Notes under the pieces: generated by a model | Told to the model about the DNA's origin: nothing | The model's database searches: none | The model's input: the letters and a program-made list of their open reading frames with translations, nothing else | In this document: piece by piece, positions 36,998 through 45,473 of the stretch | How the letters are laid out: the number at the start of each line of letters is the position of its first letter | How positions within the stretch are numbered: position 1 is the first letter of the stretch | NCBI GenBank assembly: GCA_002730875.1 | Contig: PCBI01000009.1 | Location: forward strand, 1-64,000 | Direction: 5' to 3' | DNA from: Spirochaetaceae bacterium | Lineage (GTDB): Bacteria; Spirochaetota; Leptospiria; Leptospirales; Leptonemataceae | DNA length: 64,000 nt | Program-made: the position numbers and the translations under genes

Positions 36998-38341
36998 CTA
37001 TTTCTTTTTTCGTCCTTTGCCTTTTCCGGGTCGGGCCGCTTCCGGCAGTCCCGGCAATTCCTGCTGGCTCCGTACAATCCGCTGATCCTCAAACATGCGT
37101 AGTTCAGGCGCCAGAATTCGGATGTAGCGGTCAAAGTACAGAAATTGCTTGATGAGCAGGGCGAACTCCCGCGGGAACCGGATTCCGTTTTTCTGGCCCG
37201 CCTCGGCAATATCGATCAAAAGCCTATTGATTTCCTGTTCTTCTACTTCCTCGTTCTTGCGCGCCATTCGCTCCAGGTTTTCCATTCCTGTGAAAACCTT
37301 TTTCAGATCTGCCGCGAATGTCTTGCGATCCACCGGGCCGTCGGTGGCGCCGATGTCGATGAGCGAATTGGCCATGTCATCGAAGTTACGAGTCTCCATG
37401 GATTCCATCAAACCCTGGATTCCGCCCCAGGTCTTTTTCGAGATTCGTCCAACAATGCCAAAGTCAATGAAGGCGATTCGTCCATCTTCCAGAACCATAA
37501 GGTTACCGGCATGAACATCGGCATGGAAGAAATCGCAGGCCATCAAGCTCATAAACCAGGTATTCAACGCAAGGATCAAGGTCTCTTCCGGATCCTGGCT
37601 GTACTTTCGAATGCTTTCCAGATCGGTGAGGGGAACTCCATAGAGCCGGTCCATGGTAAGTAGTCTTGCCGTAGTATACTTTGAGTGCACTTTGGGCACG
37701 ATTACTCTTTCATTGCCGGTTTTCTGCAGGAACTTGTCGAACTCCTGTATGTTTCTGGACTCGTGGATGAAGTCGCATTCCTCCATCATGATTTTTTGCA
37801 TGTCCTGAACTATGTGTTTGAGGGATGTGCGCGAGAAATCCGGAGCCAGCCATTCCAGTACCTGGGCCCAGAGAAACAAAAAGTTCAAATCTGTGAGTAT
37901 GATATCGTCAACGCCGGGTTTCTGGACTTTGATCACTACGTCCCGGCCATCCTTCAGTTCCGCCGAATGCACTTGAGCAATAGATGCGCTGGCCAGAGGA
38001 GTCGGATCTATGGATTTAAACACCTCATAGGGATCTTTACCCAGTTCCTGGCGAATTACCCTTTCTATCTGATTAAACGGTATGGGATCTGTTTTATCCA
38101 GGCATTTCTGAAACTCGGTCACGTACTCGGGCGGAAATACGGACGGAGCGCTGGCAATGAACTGCCCCAGCTTGATATAAGTCGTGCCGAGACGTTCAAA
38201 CGTCTGTCGCAGTACTTTTGGCGCCGGGGCATCCTGGGCTGTAAGCCAGTCCCAGCCTCCCTGTCCCAGAGCCACTGCCGTTTGACCGATTCGAATGGCT
38301 CCCTTAAAAAATGCGCCCAGACCTTGCTCAATTCCTGCCAT
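36998..38341 (-). CDS. ABC1/UbiB (AarF) family protein kinase-like ATPase
   Basis: Atypical kinase linked to quinone synthesis or membrane lipid homeostasis. The KxGQ motif YIKLGQFIASAPSVFP, the Ala-rich loop PLASASIAQVH, VIKVQKPG, FFHADVHAGN and FIDFGIVGR are intact. There is no obvious C-terminal membrane helix pair as in UbiB; the C-terminus ends in a Lys/Arg tail (KGKGRKKK). No ubi or men genes are near. The start overlaps the unknown gene upstream by 14 bases. Confidence 0.9.
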   Translation of the reverse strand: MAGIEQGLGAFFKGAIRIGQTAVALGQGGWDWLTAQDAPAPKVLRQTFERLGTTYIKLGQFIASAPSVFPPEYVTEFQKCLDKTDPIPFNQIERVIRQELGKDPYEVFKSIDPTPLASASIAQVHSAELKDGRDVVIKVQKPGVDDIILTDLNFLFLWAQVLEWLAPDFSRTSLKHIVQDMQKIMMEECDFIHESRNIQEFDKFLQKTGNERVIVPKVHSKYTTARLLTMDRLYGVPLTDLESIRKYSQDPEETLILALNTWFMSLMACDFFHADVHAGNLMVLEDGRIAFIDFGIVGRISKKTWGGIQGLMESMETRNFDDMANSLIDIGATDGPVDRKTFAADLKKVFTGMENLERMARKNEEVEEQEINRLLIDIAEAGQKNGIRFPREFALLIKQFLYFDRYIRILAPELRMFEDQRIVRSQQELPGLPEAARPGKGKGRKKK

Positions 38342-39485
38342 ACACTATGGCATCCGGAGCCGCCGCTGTTTTCAACCCAATTTGACTGGCTTTTCGGTAA
38401 TCGCAGTCCAGTATATCTACGCTTTCCAGTTTCTCCATTTCCAGAGCCACCGAACTGGTGTAGACGTAGGTTCCATTTTCCGGCAGATCGCTTTCTGAAG
38501 GTTGCAGATCGAAAATCCTTTGTAGCGCATTTCTGCGGAAAGGCAAAGGCCGCCCCTGAACATGGAGCCGATGGTTTACCGGATCCAGGAACCTGCATTT
38601 AAAGATCTGAATTCGCAGGCTACCATCCACGAGAAACAAACAGAAATCCCGTCCATCGAAGGGAAGATGGGGAAAACCGGACCAGGACACGGGGATTAGC
38701 TGCATTGTGCGGCAGGGACGCCTTAAAACACCGCCTGCAGGCACTTTCCGATCCTGAAACCTGGCCTGGAATCCACTGTCACCGAAAAAAATGTCTGCGA
38801 GTCGGGAAGAGCTATCCTTGATAAGGAAGCCTTCCCACCGTCTGTTGCCGGCGAAAAGCAATGCTTCATACCAGCGCTGATGGAAATGACCGCCACCTTT
38901 GAGTCCGCCAAACAGCCGAAAACCCCTGCCAAGATGGAATGGGATCATGTCCGGACCGTCGAAGGCCCGGCCCTCCAGAGTTCGCTCTTCGGTCGGGGCC
39001 CAGTCCAACGGATCTACAATCACAGTAGAGAGATAAAGACAATCCGCTGAGAGAGACGTAGGAAACGACAGGTTAAAATCACGTTCCACCGGAGAAGCCC
39101 CGTTCTGAAACGAAAGTCCATGCATTCGGAACCGTCTCTGAAGATAATAGAGAAGATCCTCGGTCTTTCCGGTCAGTCTGGAAACCAGCGGCATTGCCAG
39201 CAATCGGGGCCAGGGGGGTAGGATTTGTAACTCCAGACGCACTCCGTGGGGTCTCAGTCGTAGACGCTTGCGGAGCCGGAACAGTCGTAATAAGGGATGC
39301 CCTTTCAGATCCTGGACCAGCCTGGCCAGGGCCTTCAAGGCCGCCTTTCGGTGCAGAGGATGATCCACAGCCACAATCAGGGCGTTGCGCCGGGAAAAAC
39401 GGGCCGGCAATGTCCTGGAAAAAAACCTTAATATGTGGCGTATAAAATACAATGTTATGTCCTGACGCGGAGGCTTTTCTTTCAC
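38328..39485 (-). CDS. Protein of unknown function, co-transcribed with AarF kinase
   Basis: 385 residues, no family recognised. The first 110 residues are strongly basic (HPLLRLFRLRKRLRLRPHG). Later parts mix beta strands and aromatic residues (FRLFGGLKGGGHFHQRWYEA, FDGRDFCLFLVDGSLRIQIF). The only upstream start in frame is a GTG at 39485 without a good Shine-Dalgarno, so the N-terminus is uncertain. Only 30 bases separate it from divergent fliN. The overlap with the kinase gene suggests a joint function, possibly lipid-related. Confidence 0.7.
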   Translation of the reverse strand: MKEKPPRQDITLYFIRHILRFFSRTLPARFSRRNALIVAVDHPLHRKAALKALARLVQDLKGHPLLRLFRLRKRLRLRPHGVRLELQILPPWPRLLAMPLVSRLTGKTEDLLYYLQRRFRMHGLSFQNGASPVERDFNLSFPTSLSADCLYLSTVIVDPLDWAPTEERTLEGRAFDGPDMIPFHLGRGFRLFGGLKGGGHFHQRWYEALLFAGNRRWEGFLIKDSSSRLADIFFGDSGFQARFQDRKVPAGGVLRRPCRTMQLIPVSWSGFPHLPFDGRDFCLFLVDGSLRIQIFKCRFLDPVNHRLHVQGRPLPFRRNALQRIFDLQPSESDLPENGTYVYTSSVALEMEKLESVDILDCDYRKASQIGLKTAAAPDAIVYGRN

Positions 39486-39515
39486 TATCGGAAGATTTGC
39501 CGATAAAGGAAGTAT

Positions 39516-40082
39516 ATGGCGGAGGAAAGTCAGCTTTCCCAGGAAGAGATCGATCAGCTGTTAGGCGGGGACACACCGGGCGGTGGGGACCAGGATGCCG
39601 CTGCGGACGATCTGGACCTGGATTCACTATTAACCGATGATCCTGGAGACTCCGGAGGCGGCGGAGGAAGTTCCGACGATTCGGGTATGGACCTGGGTGA
39701 CATGGGTCTGGACCAGGAGTCCCTGAACGCCATTGCCGGCGCGGTGGGTGGTTCAGGACCCGGCGGCGGGGGATCGGACCGTTCCGGCGCCAGCACTGCC
39801 ATACCGGCAGCGCCCCCGGAGAACCGGGACAATGCCGAATTGCTTCTGGACGTAAACCTCCGCTTCTCGGTGGAACTGGGTCGTACCCAGATGTACATAA
39901 AGGATGTACTGATGCTCGGAGAGGGCTCCATCGTGGAGCTGGACAAGAACGTAGGCGATGAAGTAGATATCCTTGTAAATGACCGGCTTTTTGGAAGAGG
40001 GCGACTGGTTGTGGTGGACGAATTCTTTGCCGTGCAGATCACGCAGATTCTGGACCCAATTCGACGCTATCGTCTAAGCTGA
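39516..40082 (+). CDS. fliN: Flagellar motor switch protein FliN with CheY-binding-like N-terminus
   Basis: C-ring component that sets rotor switching. The C-terminal 85 residues are a SpoA/FliN domain (LLLDVNLRFSVELGRTQM to AVQITQILDPIRR). A long Gly/Asp/Ser linker (about 17-95) joins it to an N-terminal LSQEEIDQLLGGD, the pattern of the CheY-P-binding tip of FliM and FliY. GGAAG lies 4 bases before the ATG. Next to flaB but separated by 438 bases. Confidence 0.93.
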   Translation: MAEESQLSQEEIDQLLGGDTPGGGDQDAAADDLDLDSLLTDDPGDSGGGGGSSDDSGMDLGDMGLDQESLNAIAGAVGGSGPGGGGSDRSGASTAIPAAPPENRDNAELLLDVNLRFSVELGRTQMYIKDVLMLGEGSIVELDKNVGDEVDILVNDRLFGRGRLVVVDEFFAVQITQILDPIRRYRLS

Positions 40083-40086
40083 TTTC

Positions 40087-40122
40087 CCCGCTACGGCAAG
40101 CCAGCCCGCTACGGCAAGGCAG
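40087..40122. repeat. 18-bp tandem repeat, two copies, after fliN
   Basis: CCCGCTACGGCAAGCCAG (40087-40104) is followed directly by CCCGCTACGGCAAGGCAG (40105-40122), one base different. It starts four bases after the fliN stop. The rest of the gap up to the flaB leader holds A-rich tracts and no gene. Confidence 0.8.
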
Positions 40123-40312
40123 CCTGCTTCGCTACTCACAGAGTCCAGATCGTCCACGGCGCCCGATGGTTCCGCCACAGCCAGCGGCGCTAAGAAATCC
40201 GCGCCAGAAAACAATCCGAGCCGGCACTATCGACTTTAGTCTCTGCAGACAAAAAAAACGGGCTCTTTTTATGGGCGCAAAACCGTCCCTTTTTTCAGAT
40301 TCATAAATAAAT

Positions 40313-40512
40313 TAAACTTTAGATGTCCGGGCAAAAAAAATCACTGGGGTCCGGAAAAAAGTTCAAGCGTCCGGGAAGCATTTCCGAAATTCCCGCGCAA
40401 AAAAATTGCGCGAAACCTAATTTCGATGCATCTTTTCGACGAAGCATAAACTGAGCCCGTCGTACGGGGAGGGAAAGGATGACCTCTCCATGAGCTCGAA
40501 CTTTCACGGAGG
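40313..40512 (+). promoter_or_regulatory. flaB leader: weak sigma-28-like promoter, two hairpins, GGA sites
   Basis: TAAACTTT (40313-40320) and GCAAAAAA (40331-40338) are a weak match to a sigma-28 promoter. Downstream, a perfect 7-bp hairpin with an all-A loop lies at 40394-40412 (CGCGCAA/TTGCGCG). A second lies at 40466-40489: arms GGGGAGG and CCTCTCC with one G-T pair, 10-base loop GAAAGGATGA. The loop matches the CsrA core ARGGAU. The Shine-Dalgarno GGAGG (40508-40512) gives a second GGA close to the ATG. CsrA control of flagellin leaders is known in Bacillus and Borrelia; here it is inference. Confidence 0.5.
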
Positions 40513-40520
40513 AAACTTCT

Positions 40521-41366
40521 ATGATTATTAACCATAACTTGTCTGCGATCAATTCGCATCGTACGCTGAAATTTCAGCATTGGGATGTTGATCGCAACAT
40601 GGAAAAACTGTCTTCTGGTATGCGAATCAATCGCGCCGGCGACGACGCATCCGGTCTTGCTGTATCTGAAAAGATGCGGGCACAGATCAAGGGTCTTCGA
40701 CAGGCGGAGCGCAACACCGAGGACGGTATGTCTCTGATTCAGACCACCGAAGGGTATCTGGCAGAAGTATCTGACATCGTTCAGAGAATTCGACAGCTGG
40801 CCATTCAATCTTCTAACGGTATTTACACCGCCATGGATCGTCAAATGATCCAGGTTGAAGTATCGCAGCTGATTGATGAAGTAGACCGTATTGCCTCACA
40901 GGCCGAGTTCAACAAAATGAACCTGCTTCAAGGCGATTTCGCTCGAGGGTCTCGTGTTTCCTCTATGTGGTTTCACATTGGACCCAACCAGCACCAGAGA
41001 GAGCGAGTATATGTGCAGACTATGACTGCTCAGGCTCTGAATCTGCGAAGGGGTGATGGCACTCTTCTTACACTATCCACGGCGGAGTTCGCGAATGATG
41101 CGATTGGCGTTCTTGACGACGCGCTGAACAGAATTAACAAACAGCGCGCGGACATGGGTGCCTACTACAACAGACTGGAGCATGCGGCCAAAGGACTGAT
41201 GGTAGCTTATGAGAATACTCAGGCTTCCGAATCCCGAATCCGCGATGTAGATATGGCAGAAGAGTCAGTGGACTTTACCAAGAACCAGATTCTGGTTCAA
41301 AGCGGTACAGCCATGCTGGCCCAGGCCAACCTGAGACCTCAGGGCGTTCTGCAGCTGCTCCGATAA
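40521..41366 (+). CDS. flaB: Flagellin FlaB (periplasmic flagellar core)
   Basis: Core filament protein of spirochaete periplasmic flagella, 281 residues. Both conserved ends are intact: [18 protein letters not shown] and [20 protein letters not shown] at the start, and [20 protein letters not shown] then [16 protein letters not shown] at the end. The variable centre is short, as in all FlaB. Export is by the flagellar type III route, so no signal peptide is expected. A strong GGAGG and a structured leader precede it, and a terminator follows, so it is probably transcribed alone. Confidence 0.97.
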   Translation: MIINHNLSAINSHRTLKFQHWDVDRNMEKLSSGMRINRAGDDASGLAVSEKMRAQIKGLRQAERNTEDGMSLIQTTEGYLAEVSDIVQRIRQLAIQSSNGIYTAMDRQMIQVEVSQLIDEVDRIASQAEFNKMNLLQGDFARGSRVSSMWFHIGPNQHQRERVYVQTMTAQALNLRRGDGTLLTLSTAEFANDAIGVLDDALNRINKQRADMGAYYNRLEHAAKGLMVAYENTQASESRIRDVDMAEESVDFTKNQILVQSGTAMLAQANLRPQGVLQLLR

Positions 41367-41395
41367 AAAGCAGCATCGACTGCCATAATTGGCCC

Positions 41396-41424
41396 AACCC
41401 CGCAAGAGATTGCGGGGTTTTTTT
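41396..41424 (+). terminator. Intrinsic terminator after flaB
   Basis: CCCCGCAA (41398-41405), loop GAGA, TTGCGGGG (41410-41417), then seven T residues to 41424. The stem can be extended by AA/TT at its base. Confidence 0.93.
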
Positions 41425-41447
41425 ATTTATTCCCAGGGCGGGCGTTC

Positions 41448-42587
41448 TTGTATGTATCCATGGCCACCAGTAGATCATCCAAAAAAGCATCCCCGAAGAA
41501 GTCCGGTACCGAAAAAAGCCCGGCATCCAGACAGAGCCCAAAACAGGCCGTGAAAAAGGCAGCGCTCGGCGCAACCACCAAACCGGCGAAAGAGAGCACC
41601 AAAAAGAGCGCCAAAAAATCTGCCACAGGAAACCCAACCGGGAAGAAGTCATCAGGGGCAGCCGGCGGAAGCGTATCAAAGAAGTCGGGTTCCGCGAAAT
41701 CCGCCGCAACGGGGGCGGCCTCTGTTTCGCAGGACAAGGAGCGAGCCGCCGCTCAGGACCGCTTGCAGATCCATATACCCAAAAAGGACAGCATCAAGAT
41801 CTATTCCTGGAACGTTAACGGTATCCGGGCCAATATCAAAAAGGGGTTCTTCGATTGGGTAGAGTCCGAAGCGCCGGACATTTTCTGTTTGCAGGAAACC
41901 CGGGCCACCATCGATCAATTGCAGGACGAAAAGAAAAGCCGTCCCATTCTAAACCTGGATCCCTATGAATCCCACTGGCATGTGGCCGAAAAAAAAGGTT
42001 ATAGCGGCGTAGCCACGTTTTCTTCGCTTCCGGTTCAAAAGGCTTATTCCGGTTTCCCGCAGGATGATCCGCGGCGGAATTTCAATGAAGAAGGAAGGGT
42101 TGTAATCACTGAACTCGACGAGTTTGTCCTGTGGAACGTTTACTTTCCGAATGGCGGTCGCGGTCCCGAGCGAGTGAAATACAAATTGGAATTCTACGAC
42201 CACTGTTTAAATATCTGGGAAGAAACACGAAAGCGGGGACGCCCGCTCATCATCTGCGGCGATTACAACACCGCGCACAAAGAAATCGATCTGGCTCGTC
42301 CCAAAGAGAATCAGACCACCTCCGGCTTTCTTCCCGAGGAAAGGGAATTCCTGGATCGTATTGTTAGCATGGGCTATGTTGACGTGTTTCGCGAGTTCAA
42401 TCAGGAGCCCGGGCAATACACCTACTGGGATCAGATTACTCGGGCCCGGGATCGAAACGTCGGGTGGAGAATCGACTACTTCTTTGTGACCGAAGAAACC
42501 ATGCCCCTGGTAAAGAATGCTTTTAATCGTATGGACGTCATGGGAAGCGACCATTGTCCGGTGGGCCTTGAGCTGCACCGCAAATGA
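41448..42587 (+). CDS. xthA: Exodeoxyribonuclease III / AP endonuclease with histone-H1-like tail
   Basis: Base-excision repair enzyme. The catalytic domain (about 115-379) has IYSWNVNGIRA, LQETRA, VYFPNGG, GDYNTAHKEIDLARPKEN and the C-terminal MGSDHCPVGLEL. Ahead of it lies an unusual tail of about 110 residues made nearly entirely of Lys, Ala, Ser, Thr and Gly, with units such as KPAKESTKKSAKKSATG, similar to histone H1 and Chlamydia Hc proteins. The tail may tether the enzyme to DNA. Starts at 41448 or 41460 are possible; the Shine-Dalgarno is poor. Confidence 0.93.
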   Translation: MYVSMATSRSSKKASPKKSGTEKSPASRQSPKQAVKKAALGATTKPAKESTKKSAKKSATGNPTGKKSSGAAGGSVSKKSGSAKSAATGAASVSQDKERAAAQDRLQIHIPKKDSIKIYSWNVNGIRANIKKGFFDWVESEAPDIFCLQETRATIDQLQDEKKSRPILNLDPYESHWHVAEKKGYSGVATFSSLPVQKAYSGFPQDDPRRNFNEEGRVVITELDEFVLWNVYFPNGGRGPERVKYKLEFYDHCLNIWEETRKRGRPLIICGDYNTAHKEIDLARPKENQTTSGFLPEEREFLDRIVSMGYVDVFREFNQEPGQYTYWDQITRARDRNVGWRIDYFFVTEETMPLVKNAFNRMDVMGSDHCPVGLELHRK

Positions 42588-42656
42588 ACGAGGCCTGAGC
42601 TCGCTCTCCCCGGGACTCAATGGAAGCGGCAAAACCCGAGAAAACCAGGAGGAACT

Positions 42657-43694
42657 ATGGATGATTACTTGAACTGTATCGTGGATGTTCCGTTACCGGA
42701 CCTGGAGGATCAGACCGCTTCGGAGTTCGATGAGCTTCGAAAATCGGTGAAACCGGTGCGGTCCGTAGGCGAAATCAACGTGGAATGGAGTCGAGGAGAA
42801 GGAGAATCAATTTTTCAAGGAATCCCGGATGAAAACGATTTATCAAGGAAATTTGGCTGTAGTCCTTATCGCGCCAGGCAAATCCTGAACTTTGAAACTC
42901 TTTGCTTTCGGCTTATGCGAATTCGCCTGGAAGCGGTGTCCTATGAGATTGCTCGAAAAACCGAAGGATATCTGGCCGCCAATGAAGAGATTCTTTCCAT
43001 TCTGGAAGAAAGAATTCGAAGAAATATCAACGGCGCTCTCAACCTGAATGTGCCTTTTGAACAGGCGCTGAATAAATACAGCGACCATTTCATGGACCAT
43101 GTTACCGTTCTGGAAGGCACTCACGAAGGAAAACTGATCCGGCTTTATACTGCGATCCGGCAGATCCAGGATAAGATCGGTCAGTTCGAACTATTCGGCA
43201 CAAGCCAGTTCCATGATGTGCTGGAAAGGCGACTGCTTACCAAATTGCAAACCATGGAACAGAGCAATCCTGGAGGTGCACTGATTGATTCGGATCCGCC
43301 GGAAGTCGATGCGACAGGCTTCTCCGATCGAACCGGGCGGTCCGGCGTCTTTCCCGAGCCTCCCCGAGACCGAAGGGCGGAGGATTCTCCCATATGGAAA
43401 AAGTTCGAAAAGGATCAGACCGAGGGGCAGGAGCCGTCCGGCAGTATATCATGGCAGGCCAGCTTCTCCGCTCTGGGGCCCTTCTTCACCGTACGAATTC
43501 TTCTCCGTCGCGGTCTTTATGAAGAGATCATGCGATGGCTGGTGGAAGACGAGGGGAAATATAGTCCGGAATTGCCCCGCATTCTGATGGATTGCATGAA
43601 AGCCGAGCAAAACATTCGTAATCGTCAAGTCCCGGTGCCTGGCGGTCTGGAGAAATTGATTTCCACCATTCAGAAAGTTATCAGAGAAGCATGA
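42657..43694 (+). CDS. Conserved-looking helical protein of unknown function
   Basis: 345 residues, cytoplasmic, acidic, mostly helical, no family recognised. The centre (about 70-195) is a long run of amphipathic helices (LRIRLEAVSYEIARK area, ILEERIRRNINGALNL, LIRLYTAIRQIQDKIGQFEL). A Pro/Glu/Arg linker (about 215-260) leads to a C-terminal helical part. An excellent AGGAGG precedes the ATG, so it is certainly expressed. It lies between xthA and the signalling block. Confidence 0.8.
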   Translation: MDDYLNCIVDVPLPDLEDQTASEFDELRKSVKPVRSVGEINVEWSRGEGESIFQGIPDENDLSRKFGCSPYRARQILNFETLCFRLMRIRLEAVSYEIARKTEGYLAANEEILSILEERIRRNINGALNLNVPFEQALNKYSDHFMDHVTVLEGTHEGKLIRLYTAIRQIQDKIGQFELFGTSQFHDVLERRLLTKLQTMEQSNPGGALIDSDPPEVDATGFSDRTGRSGVFPEPPRDRRAEDSPIWKKFEKDQTEGQEPSGSISWQASFSALGPFFTVRILLRRGLYEEIMRWLVEDEGKYSPELPRILMDCMKAEQNIRNRQVPVPGGLEKLISTIQKVIREA

Positions 43695-43884
43695 AATCCG
43701 GGAGAGGAACAGCTCCATGATCCGAACCGGAAAGGATTAAGGATACAGATTACATCGAATTGAACCCAGTGTGTCAATCGGGCGAAATTAAGAAAACAGA
43801 TTGCTTATTCCGTTTTCGAAAGTTAGTCTGGTCTTTCCAGCGTTACGTTCTGTGAACGTTTTGAGAGCGTGTCAGGAGACCGGA

Positions 43885-45294
43885 ATGCAGAATCCTGTAC
43901 TGATTGTTTACGGAAATCAGGAAACGAACAGAGAGCTTCGTGCCATATTCGAAACGGCGTCCATACCTTACTTTTCGGCGGGTAGCGGTTTACGCGCAGT
44001 GGAAATTGCCGTTGAGAAATCCGCAGCCCTGGTTATCCTGGGAGACACAACCAGGGACATCGAAGGACTGGAATGCTGCCGCCGGCTGCGAAAGCAGAAA
44101 GAGACGCAGGATATCCCTATCGTTTTTTTTCACTCTAAGAAGGATCAATCCGTCAGAATGCGAGCTTTCGCCGCCGGAGCTTCCGATTTCCTGCTCATGC
44201 CTTTCGAGCCTTCCGAAGTAGTGGCCCGGACCCGAACTCACCTTTTTTTTAATCGTCTGAGAACTCAGTCCGATTCCGAAATGCAGTTTCTGCGGGAGTC
44301 AAATTCGGCCAAAGATCGTTTGCTCCGACTGTATTCCCGTTCCGGACAATTGCTTCAGGACTCCCTTACCAATCGCGGGCATAATACGGTTATGGCTGCA
44401 GCCCTCGGTCGAGTTCTGGAGTGGACCGCTGCCGATTTTGCCGCCCTTGCTGTGTATGACGGCGATAGCAAACTACAGTACAGGTACTTCGCAGGCATGC
44501 CCGAGCTCAGCAAACGCTTTAGTGTTCCCTTGAAGCCGGGCGCCGCCCGGGAGCTCTACGCACGCCGAAAGCTCGTAAGGGTGGAAGATTATGAAACAAA
44601 GGGTTCCATTGAAAAATTCAAGGGTGTCGGTTTTGAAAGCATGCTGGCCGTGCCCATGGGCTCCAACGCAGAATTGCTGGGTATATGTCACATTTTCTCC
44701 CGGGACCCGCTGGCTTTCACAGAAGACACCGAAGAGCATCTATGGGCTCTAGCTCCGGCCCTGGCCGCCAGCGCCGTAAAGGCCGACTTTGAGGAACGCA
44801 CGATGCGGCTGGCGGCCCAGGAACCTGTAACTGATCTACTTAACCGTCAGTTTGGCATGCGAGCCCTTTCGGCTGCCATTGCGAAAGCCCGGACAAGTGG
44901 CCGCGCACTGGCGGCAGCCGTGCTGGCCGTAGACGATCTATATGGTGTTAACCATCGATACGGCATCCGATGCGGGGATGCCGTGCTTCAGAGTGTGGCA
45001 CGAAGTATCCGGGAAGCCGGCCTGGGAGAGAACGCCTTTAGAATCGGTAACCGAATCTTTGTTTTTCCGGACGGGCTGAATGATTCAAAATTGCTGGCTG
45101 CGGTTAGAGGTCTGCAGTCTCGATTGGCGGTGCAAACAATGGCTTACAGAAATCAGGAGTTCAAGTTCACCGTGTCCGCCGCGCTTTCGGTACATCGGAC
45201 CACGGAATCGGCCATAGACTTCTACAGCCGACTGGACGATCTGCTCTCACAAGGACTTCTGGAGGAGCCCCACCGGTTGGTAGTGGAAAAATGA
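43885..45294 (+). CDS. Pseudo-receiver / GAF / degenerate GGDEF protein
   Basis: 469 residues from the ATG at 43885 (AGGAG about 9 bases upstream). Domain 1 (1-125) is receiver-like but lacks the key residues: LIVYGNQE replaces the acidic pair, LVILGDTTRDIEG has Gly at the phospho-Asp position, and LLMPFEPSE lacks the conserved Lys before Pro-Phe. Domain 2 (about 175-325) is GAF-like (SMLAVPMGSNAELLGICHIF). Domain 3 (about 330-469) has the GGDEF framework (DLLNRQFGMRAL, RCGDAVLQSVARSIR), but the signature loop is RIGNRIFVF. Likely a non-catalytic sensor or scaffold. Confidence 0.88.
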   Translation: MQNPVLIVYGNQETNRELRAIFETASIPYFSAGSGLRAVEIAVEKSAALVILGDTTRDIEGLECCRRLRKQKETQDIPIVFFHSKKDQSVRMRAFAAGASDFLLMPFEPSEVVARTRTHLFFNRLRTQSDSEMQFLRESNSAKDRLLRLYSRSGQLLQDSLTNRGHNTVMAAALGRVLEWTAADFAALAVYDGDSKLQYRYFAGMPELSKRFSVPLKPGAARELYARRKLVRVEDYETKGSIEKFKGVGFESMLAVPMGSNAELLGICHIFSRDPLAFTEDTEEHLWALAPALAASAVKADFEERTMRLAAQEPVTDLLNRQFGMRALSAAIAKARTSGRALAAAVLAVDDLYGVNHRYGIRCGDAVLQSVARSIREAGLGENAFRIGNRIFVFPDGLNDSKLLAAVRGLQSRLAVQTMAYRNQEFKFTVSAALSVHRTTESAIDFYSRLDDLLSQGLLEEPHRLVVEK

Positions 45295-45384
45295 TTCTGG
45301 AAAGGCGAAAAGAGGTCTGTCCTTGCGAGGAAAGACGACCGGTTGGGGAGAGCATGATAAGATCCTCTCGGCCCGGAGAGCTTT

Positions 45385-45419
45385 CGAGAAGCGAGAAGCG
45401 AGAAGCGACAAGCGAAAAG
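45385..45419. repeat. Five 7-bp tandem repeats upstream of the kinase gene
   Basis: CGAGAAG three times, then CGACAAG and CGAAAAG, without gaps. They lie about 55-90 bases before the histidine kinase start, where copy-number change could alter promoter spacing. Confidence 0.85.
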
Positions 45420-45473
45420 TAGATCGGAGCGATTCCCTGGAATGGGGGCTGGTCCGGGACGAGTTCGAGTCGC

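Noticed and set aside
39499..39506. Exact sigma-28 -10 box GCCGATAA before fliN
   Set aside because: No matching -35 lies at the right distance, and transcription from it would start after the Shine-Dalgarno, leaving fliN without a ribosome site.
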